DNA of 64,000 nt, taken from NCBI GenBank assembly GCA_029747015.1, contig JAKOGI010000436.1:103501-167500 (forward strand), written 5' to 3'. The DNA is from Carnegiea gigantea (lineage: Eukaryota > Streptophyta > Magnoliopsida > Caryophyllales > Cactaceae). This document shows positions 58,389 to 64,000 of this stretch, in pieces. Under the pieces are notes generated by a model. It was not told where the DNA came from, did not search any database, and worked only from the letters and a program-made list of their open reading frames with translations. The translations under genes and the position numbers were made by a program. Position 1 is the first letter of the stretch; each line of letters opens with the position of its first letter.

Positions 58389-59204
58389 ATGCGGAGTAAA
58401 ATATTTTCACAAACTATTTTCAAAAGTTTTGAAACAAAAAAGTTTACTATGAATTTTTCCCTTTCTGACAACAACCATAATTTATTTTCAGTTATCAACC
58501 ATTCAAACTTCATCATGAATTCTCAAACCCATCCTACCTATGCAAATTCTGTTCCAAGTCAATTCCAAATTTCACATACTGAAGAACTTCCTCAGACCTC
58601 GATTCAACATCCTTCATCTTCCACTCAAATACCTTCTTCTGAATTATCAGAACATTTCGATACAAGTCTCACCATGGACGACAACGGCCAAAACTCACAA
58701 GTATTCAATGACTCCAATTCCATACAACTAACAAATTTTCCACATGAACCGCTCCTATTCTATCTTCATGACCATAAACTCTACTATACATCGTTCTATG
58801 GGCTACAATACAATGAAAATGCTATCTTCATTAATTATCAAGAATGGTACAATTCCTCTGAAGTATCATTTTACAGTTATCTCAAACTTATCGAAACTTA
58901 TCAAACCCTTGTTCAAGATGTTAGCAATCATCCGGTTCTTATCATTATGCCCACTGGGTATATTAATTATTTCAAATGGTTCTACAGACAGCTTGAATAT
59001 TGGATAGCTTTTGAACCTCATATTTTCAAATTTGTGTCAAAAGTATTCCCCGATGTTCACATTTGTCCAGTTGATCAAAGTCATACTCAAGTCCTCATAC
59101 CATTACAGTATCCATTCCAAATCGATGCTTCCTGCCTTGTTCACACAAAATATGGCATACGTTATAAATTTCTACAAGATGATTACTTCTATTTTTGTTA
59201 CTAA
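58389..59204 (+). CDS. ORF-X, intact 271-residue ORF of unknown function (U13)
   Basis: This is the only uninterrupted full-length copy. It starts at the ATG 14 bases after the tail stop and ends at TAA 59202-59204. Residues 1-110 are polar, low in hydrophobic clusters and rich in Ser, Thr, Gln and Asn (HTEELPQTSIQHPSSSTQIP). Residues 115-271 are aromatic-rich with NFPHEPLLFYL, YYTSFYGLQYNENAIFIN, YQEWYNSSEVSFYSYLKLI, VLIIMPTGYINYFKWFY and VFPDVHICPVDQSHTQVLI, which suggests a folded domain. I see no transmembrane span, signal peptide, RT, protease or zinc motif. In position it is the second ORF of the B component, where the A component has RT-RNase H. A role in transmission, silencing suppression or translation control is possible but only a guess. 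Confidence 0.8.
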   Translation: MRSKIFSQTIFKSFETKKFTMNFSLSDNNHNLFSVINHSNFIMNSQTHPTYANSVPSQFQISHTEELPQTSIQHPSSSTQIPSSELSEHFDTSLTMDDNGQNSQVFNDSNSIQLTNFPHEPLLFYLHDHKLYYTSFYGLQYNENAIFINYQEWYNSSEVSFYSYLKLIETYQTLVQDVSNHPVLIIMPTGYINYFKWFYRQLEYWIAFEPHIFKFVSKVFPDVHICPVDQSHTQVLIPLQYPFQIDASCLVHTKYGIRYKFLQDDYFYFCY

Positions 59205-59302
59205 TCCCCATCTACTACAAATCAAATTCATTCTCATCCTCAGCTCATTCAAATTACGACCCCTGTGGTGGTCCTTATGCTCAAGATCCTTATAACTATT
59301 GA
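59205..59302 (+). other. Conserved 3' short reading frame (U13)
   Basis: Ser-rich stretch in the -1 frame to ORF-X, with the common tail, ending at TGA 59300-59302. No start codon. Confidence 0.38.
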
Positions 59303-60520
59303 GTAGATTTTCTAATCCTAGTCGTTATTACCTAAAAAAAAAAAAAAAAAGCAAACAAAACAATAAAAATCAAGAAAAGAGCCTGCAAAGGTCTTGACCT
59401 TTGGCAAAAGTGAGGGCCATTTTCTCTTTACCCAGTTTTTGTTTTGCAGGATTCCATCATTTTCCACTCCACCCAATCTCAAGCCCCGGGAGGGGATCTC
59501 CATGATCATTCAAGCCAGCAATTCATTCAAGCCAGCACTATCCAAGTTCAGAAGTTCAGATCAATGTCTACGTTGCCAAGTTCAATTCACAAAAATCAAA
59601 GATCAATTCAATGTCCACGTTGCATTTCCAAGAAGAGCAAGCCAAAAAAGATGTCTAGCAATTATTAAGGCAATTCAACGTGTCAACACTCAATTCAACC
59701 ATGCCTTATCAAGACAATGACTCATCAAGACAGGCAATGACTCAACACGGCAAGTAATTATGCAAGGCCATGACTCATCATCATGTCAACATCAAAGGCA
59801 ATGACTCATCTCGACAAACAGTTCAAGTCATCAGAACAATTATTCAAGCGTACTGTTCACGACAGCTTATCTAAACACTGTTCGGGATAGCTCATCAAAG
59901 CAATTATTGAAGAATACTGTTCAAGAAGACAACTCATCAGAGTAATTATTCAAGAATACTATTCAGGAAGACAGCTCATCAGAATACTGTTCAAAAAGGA
60001 CAATAATTCAAGAATAGTCCAAGATTCATTATTATTCAGCACTGTTTCACTTTTGACGTGGTTCCAGTCCACGTTCAATACGAAGCAGTAATAATTCAAG
60101 ATTGTCCGCAAAAGTTATCAACACAAGATTCAATCTTTATCGTCCACTTGTACACATTTAATTCCATCTTGTATTCTATAAATAGATACTCCATAGTGTT
60201 GTATCAGGCAGAATGCAAATCACGTAGCAAAAAATCACTACAAGCCTCCTTCTTCCCTCAAAAAGCCTGCTCTATAATATCTTGTACTCTATCACCAAGA
60301 GTTCGATTCAAATCCTTGTATGATTCAGATCCTTGTATAAAGTTTTATCAATTCAATCAAAGTAAGATTTTATTCATCTGCCCTGTTTATTTCAATTTCA
60401 ATTTTGTTATTTCCAATTTCGTTTTAATTATCATTTTAAAATTATACTTTGCATAACATCAATTTGCTACTCCACTCCCCTGCATTAATCAACATCTAGG
60501 CCTTAACTATTGCCCGCGTA
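59303..60520 (+). promoter_or_regulatory. 3' region, promoter and leader (U13)
   Basis: The hairpin has one mismatch (GAGTAGA-TTT-TCTAATC). The AAAGGTC inverted repeat is near 59386-59402. Four TGACTCA sites start at 59718, 59738, 59771 and 59802. ATTATTCAAG/ACTGTTC repeats are at about 59835-60000. TATAAATA is at 60177-60184 and uORF1 (MQIT) at 60213-60227. The leader is cut in TGCCCGC at about 60517. Confidence 0.8.
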
Positions 60521-61882
60521 GTTCATCGACCTAGACGGGCAATAGTTGAGGCCTAGATGTGGATTAATGCAGGGAAGCAGAGTAGCAAATTGATGTTATG
60601 CAAAGTATAATTTTGAAACAACAATTAAAACGAAATTGGAAATAACGAAATTGAAATTGAAATAAACAGAGCATATGAATAAAAACCTACTTTGATTGAA
60701 TTGACAAAACTTGATACAAGGATTTGAATCGAACTCTTGGTGATGGAGTACAAGATATTATGGAGAAGGCTTTTTAAGGAAAGAAGGAGGCTTGTAGTGA
60801 TTTTTTGCTACGTGATTTGCATTCTTTGATCTTGTCGATCACATGATGCCTAATACAACGCTATTGAGTATTTATTTATAGCATACAAAATGAAATTAAA
60901 TGTGTACAAGTGGACGATAAAGATTGAATCTTATATTGATAACTTTTGCCGACAATCTTGAATTATTGCTGCTTCGTGTTGAACCTGGACCGGAACCACG
61001 TCAAAAGTGAAACAGTGCTGAGTAATAATGAACATTGGACTGTTCTTGAATTATTGTCCCTTTTGAACAGTATTCTGATGAGCTGTCTTCTTGAACAGTA
61101 TTCTTGAATAATTACTTTGATGAGCTGTCCCGAACAGTGTTTAGATAAGCTGTCGTGAACAGTACGTTTGAATAATTGTTCTGATGACTTGAACTATTTT
61201 GTAGTGATGAGTCATTACATTTGATGATGGTGAGTCATGGTCTTGTATAATTACTTGTCGTGTTGAGTCATTGCCTGTTTTGATGAGTCATTACGCTTGA
61301 TGTTGACAAGATAATGGGTCATGGCCTTGCACAATTACTTACCCTGTTGAGTCATTGCCTGTCTTGATGAGTCATTGTCTTGACAAGGCATTATTGAATT
61401 GAGTGTTAACACGTTGAATTGCCTTAATAATTGCTAGACATCAATTTTGACTCGATCTTCGTGGATATTGAATTGCTAGCCTTTGTTAGACATCTTGTAC
61501 ATTGAATTGATCTTTGATTTTTGGAATTGAACTTGGCAACGGGGACATTGATCTGGACTTCTGATCTTAGATATTGCTGTCTTGAATACTTCTGAACTTG
61601 GATACTGCTGGCTTGAATGATCATGGGATCTTGGATATTGCTGCCTTGAATACTTCTGAACTTGGATACTGCTGGCTTGAATGATCATGGAGATCCCCTC
61701 CCGGGGCCTTGAGATTGAGTGGAACATAAAATGATGGAATCCTGCAAAAGAAAAACTGCGTAAAGAGATAATGGCTCTTACTTTTGCCAAAGGTCAAGAC
61801 CTTTGCGGGCTCTTTTCTTGTTTTATTTTTTGTTTTTGTTTTTTGTTTTTTTTTTAATAGCAACTAGGAGTAGAAAATCTGC
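60521..61882 (-). promoter_or_regulatory. 3' region, promoter and leader (U14)
   Basis: On the minus strand: decayed hairpin, T-run, CAAAGGTC/GACCTTTG near 61805-61788, a tandem copy of about 80 bases with GGCTTGAATGATCATGG (about 61580-61695, shared with U9), TGACTCA sites (about 61400-61205), ACTGTTC repeats (about 61180-61030) and TATAAATA at 60880-60873. The leader insertion GATCTTGTCGATCAC is present. The GTAAGT donor-like site has become GTAGGT. Confidence 0.77.
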
Positions 61883-62061
61883 TCAATAGTCATAAGGATC
61901 TTGAGCACAAGTTCCATCCCAGGGGTCATAATCTGAATGAACTGAGGATAAATCTGATGAGGTAGCCTTGGATATTAATAACTATTTTTGTGGTTTGAGT
62001 AATTTGATCTCTTTCCTGAGTAACGGGAGTTTATTGAGGAGGTTAAGCTGGATTTCTGGAG
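61883..62061 (-). other. Conserved 3' short reading frame, internally deleted (U14)
   Basis: Same internal deletion as U9 (near 62020). It ends in the common tail with a TGA at 61883-61885. No ATG. Confidence 0.38.
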
Positions 62062-63693
62062 CTAATGATGGGATCCTTGTAAAAATTCTCGGGTTAAAAA
62101 ATCGGGTAAAGAGTTGTCTTTGCCTTCAATAAAGTCTATGTCAAAATCAAATGCAGATAGAATAGCTTGCCAGCGAGCAAATATTTGTTTGGAAACAATG
62201 TTTTGAACATCCTTTTGAAGAATTTCTTTTGTAGATTTGCAATCTATGCGAAGAAGAAATTTTTTATTAAACAAATCATCATGAAATTTAGAAATACATA
62301 AAATGATTGATAAAATTTCCTTTTTAATTGTTGAATAATTTTTTTAGGTTTCATTCCAAATGCCGGAATGGTAACGGACTATTTGTTCAATAGAATCAGA
62401 GGGGAGTTTCTTTTGTTTAAGGATACCACCGTAACCTATTTCCGATGCATCGGTTTGGACTATCATAAATGCATTTGGGTGTGGTATTCCTAGACATGGT
62501 AAGGCTTTGACCTTTTGTTTGAGTATTCTGACAGTATTAGTATGCTCTTCAGACCAAGGAGGAGCATGTTTGCGTAATCGTTTATAGAGGGGTTTACATA
62601 ACTTTCTTAGATTTGGGAAAAAATCAGACAGATAATTAAGACAACCCAAAAATCGTTGTAATTGATTTTTATATTTGATTTCATCGGAAAATTTATCCGC
62701 AAATTCAATGGCTCTAGTAATTAGGTGTATAGTGCCTTGGTAGATATCATGTCCTAAAAATCTAATTTTGGTTTGGCATAATTTCATTTTAGGTGTAGAT
62801 ATAACTAATCTGTTCTTCTTGATAACATGTAAAAAGGTATGAAGATGTTTAAAGTGTTGGTCAATATTGTTTGAATAGACAAGGACATCATCTATATAAA
62901 CTATTGTGAAATGAGTATAAGGATTGAAAATATCATTCATAATGTTTTGAAATTCTGAAGGTGCATTTTTTAATCCAAAAGGCATAACATTCCACTCATA
63001 ATGTCCGAATGGAACTGTAAATGATGTCTTATATCTGTCTTCTTCTTTAATTTGAATTTGCCAAAAACCACTTTTCATATCGAATTTTGAGAATATTTTT
63101 GCATCATACAAGTGATTGAGTGGATCACGTTTATTAAGAATTGGATATCTTATCCATTGTAATACTTTGTTTAATGGTTTATAATTAATAACTAAACGAG
63201 GGACGCCGCGTTCCTTTTCGGCTTGATTATTAACATGAAATGCTGCACAGCTCCAAGGAGATTTAGATGGTCTAATTAATCCCTTTTTTAATAGTGTTTC
63301 TATTTCTCTTTTGCAAAATTCAAGGAGTTCTTTATTCATCTGAATAAGTCTAGCTTTGGTTGGAATATTTTTTTCGGAGAAATCTTTTTCATAAGGAGGT
63401 GATATTATATGCTTTTTTCTTTGCCAAAATACATTGGGAAGATTAGAGCATACTTTATTCTTAAACAATGTTTGTAGTTCATGTATCTTCTTTTGGATAA
63501 AGGGTTGTTGTAACCTTTCTTCAATTTTTTTATAAACAATTTCGCTTTGTAAAAAATGAATATGTTTTTTCTTTTCATGAAGAAGATAAATTTGTTTTAA
63601 TATTGGGGAACTATGTAATAAAGATAAATCTTTTTGATAAACAGGGGTAACAAATTTGAATGATACTGTAGTTCCCATAATTTTCGTATGCAC
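62062..63693 (-). pseudogene. RT and RNase H, one stop between them (U14)
   Basis: This is the best-preserved replicase in the window. A single frame runs from 63693 to the end at 62062 with one CAA-to-TAA stop at about 62344. The open 449-codon piece covers the protease end, KARLIQMNKELLEFCKREIE, RLVINYKPLNKVLQWIRYP, SKFDMKSGFWQIQIKEEDRY, MPFGLKNAPSEFQ, YIDD at 62898-62887, RFLGHDIYQGTI and the RNase H start IVQTDASEIGYGGILKQ. The rest of RNase H (RIDCKSTKEIL, SAFDFDIDFIEGKDNSLPDF) follows to GSHH. Length and motif spacing are normal for a caulimovirid RT-RNase H. Confidence 0.9.
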
Positions 63694-64000
63694 ACTGATT
63701 TGATATACTTTAAATGGATAGATTTGACTAATAAAAGGTGTTCCAAAAATAACTTCTTGACCTGAATCTCATGCTAAAATAAATGAGTTTTTTGAAACAA
63801 TATCCTTGATTGCAGATGTAAGCATTTGATAATTTATACTTAATTTGTAATGCCATACCGTTAGCACAATGGAGTCGTTCTTTTGTCTTTTCATAATATA
63901 TTAACGGAATTAATCCTTCCTGTATACAATTTTGATCTGCACCACTATGTAAGAGTGCAATAGTATTGAATTCAAAACTATCCTTAATTTTAAGAGTAAT
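63694..64000 (-). pseudogene. Protease region, cut by window edge (U14)
   Basis: The protease is readable back from 63693, with the catalytic motif reading DHxxSGAD-like: the codon at about 63944-63949 is altered (ATGTAAGAG where other units have ATCTAAGAG), so the catalytic Asp appears to be His. An extra T in GAGTTTTTTG near 63790 shifts the frame. The linker and capsid lie beyond the window. Confidence 0.7.

Larger units (their letters stand above)
53862..60520 (+). mobile_element. U13: complete-length B-type unit with triplicated MP segment
   Basis: PBS (53862), movement protein, capsid, protease, tail, intact ORF-X, TATA (60177) and leader, ending at the same type of inverted join as U8. 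It is about 6.65 kb, or about 6.45 kb without the two extra 108-base copies in the movement protein. It is the sister copy of U8. Confidence 0.88.
60521..64000 (-). mobile_element. U14: A-type unit, 5' part beyond the window
   Basis: Minus strand: protease (from the window edge), RT, RNase H (stop 62062), 3' region, TATA (60880) and leader to the join at about 60525. It is the sister copy of U9. Whether it lacked the movement protein cannot be seen here. Confidence 0.87.

Overview
The window appears to be made entirely of endogenous plant pararetrovirus (Caulimoviridae-type) sequence. I see no host gene, tRNA, rRNA or CRISPR array. The evidence is an initiator-tRNA-Met primer binding site (TGGTATCAGAGCCAAG), a polyprotein with 30K-type movement protein (MP), capsid (CP) with CCHC knuckle, aspartic protease (PR, DSG), reverse transcriptase (RT, YIDD) and RNase H (RH), and a TATA promoter upstream of a leader with short uORFs, all repeated many times on both strands. 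The sequence is AT-rich by eye and every coding region carries stops or frameshifts. The host is therefore probably a flowering plant. The gene order (MP-CP-PR-RT-RH plus a second ORF of unknown function) recalls florendoviruses, but genus and host cannot be fixed from the sequence alone.

I divide the window into 14 virus-derived units joined virus-to-virus: U1 1-1107 (-), U2 1108-1857 (+), U3 1858-8370 (-), U4 8371-12660 (+), U5 12661-14698 (+), U6 14699-19417 (-), U7 19418-26133 (+), U8 26134-32660 (+), U9 32661-39137 (-), U10 39138-45527 (-), U11 45528-46726 (-), U12 46727-53861 (+), U13 53862-60520 (+), U14 60521-64000 (-). U7/U8, U10/U9, U11/U10 and U12/U13 are head-to-tail, as expected of concatemers of a circular genome. 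The other joins are inversions or truncations, several with short microhomology.

The main result is that the units are of two kinds. A-type units (U3, U7, U9) lack the MP and carry CP-PR-RT-RH. B-type units (U8, U10, U13) carry MP-CP-PR, then a coiled-coil-like tail and a separate 271-residue ORF of unknown function (called ORF-X here) in place of RT-RH. Both kinds share the promoter, leader, PBS, N-terminus, CP, PR and 3' end, and both are about 6.4-6.55 kb per genome turn. This looks like the fossil of a two-component (bipartite) pararetrovirus. U12 (MP plus RT, about 7.07 kb) and U6 (no MP, ORF-X) have the off-size reciprocal arrangements expected of A/B recombinants, or U12 could be the undivided ancestor. 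U4 has only a B-type 3' end, U14 only an A-type 3' end, and U1, U2, U5 and U11 are fragments.

Shared private mutations show that the stretch from about 20.3 to 36 kb (U7-U8-U9) and the stretch from about 48.1 to 64 kb (U12-U13-U14) are copies of one larger duplication, so part of the array grew after integration. Premature stops are mostly C-to-T or G-to-A changes, as expected for old methylated DNA.
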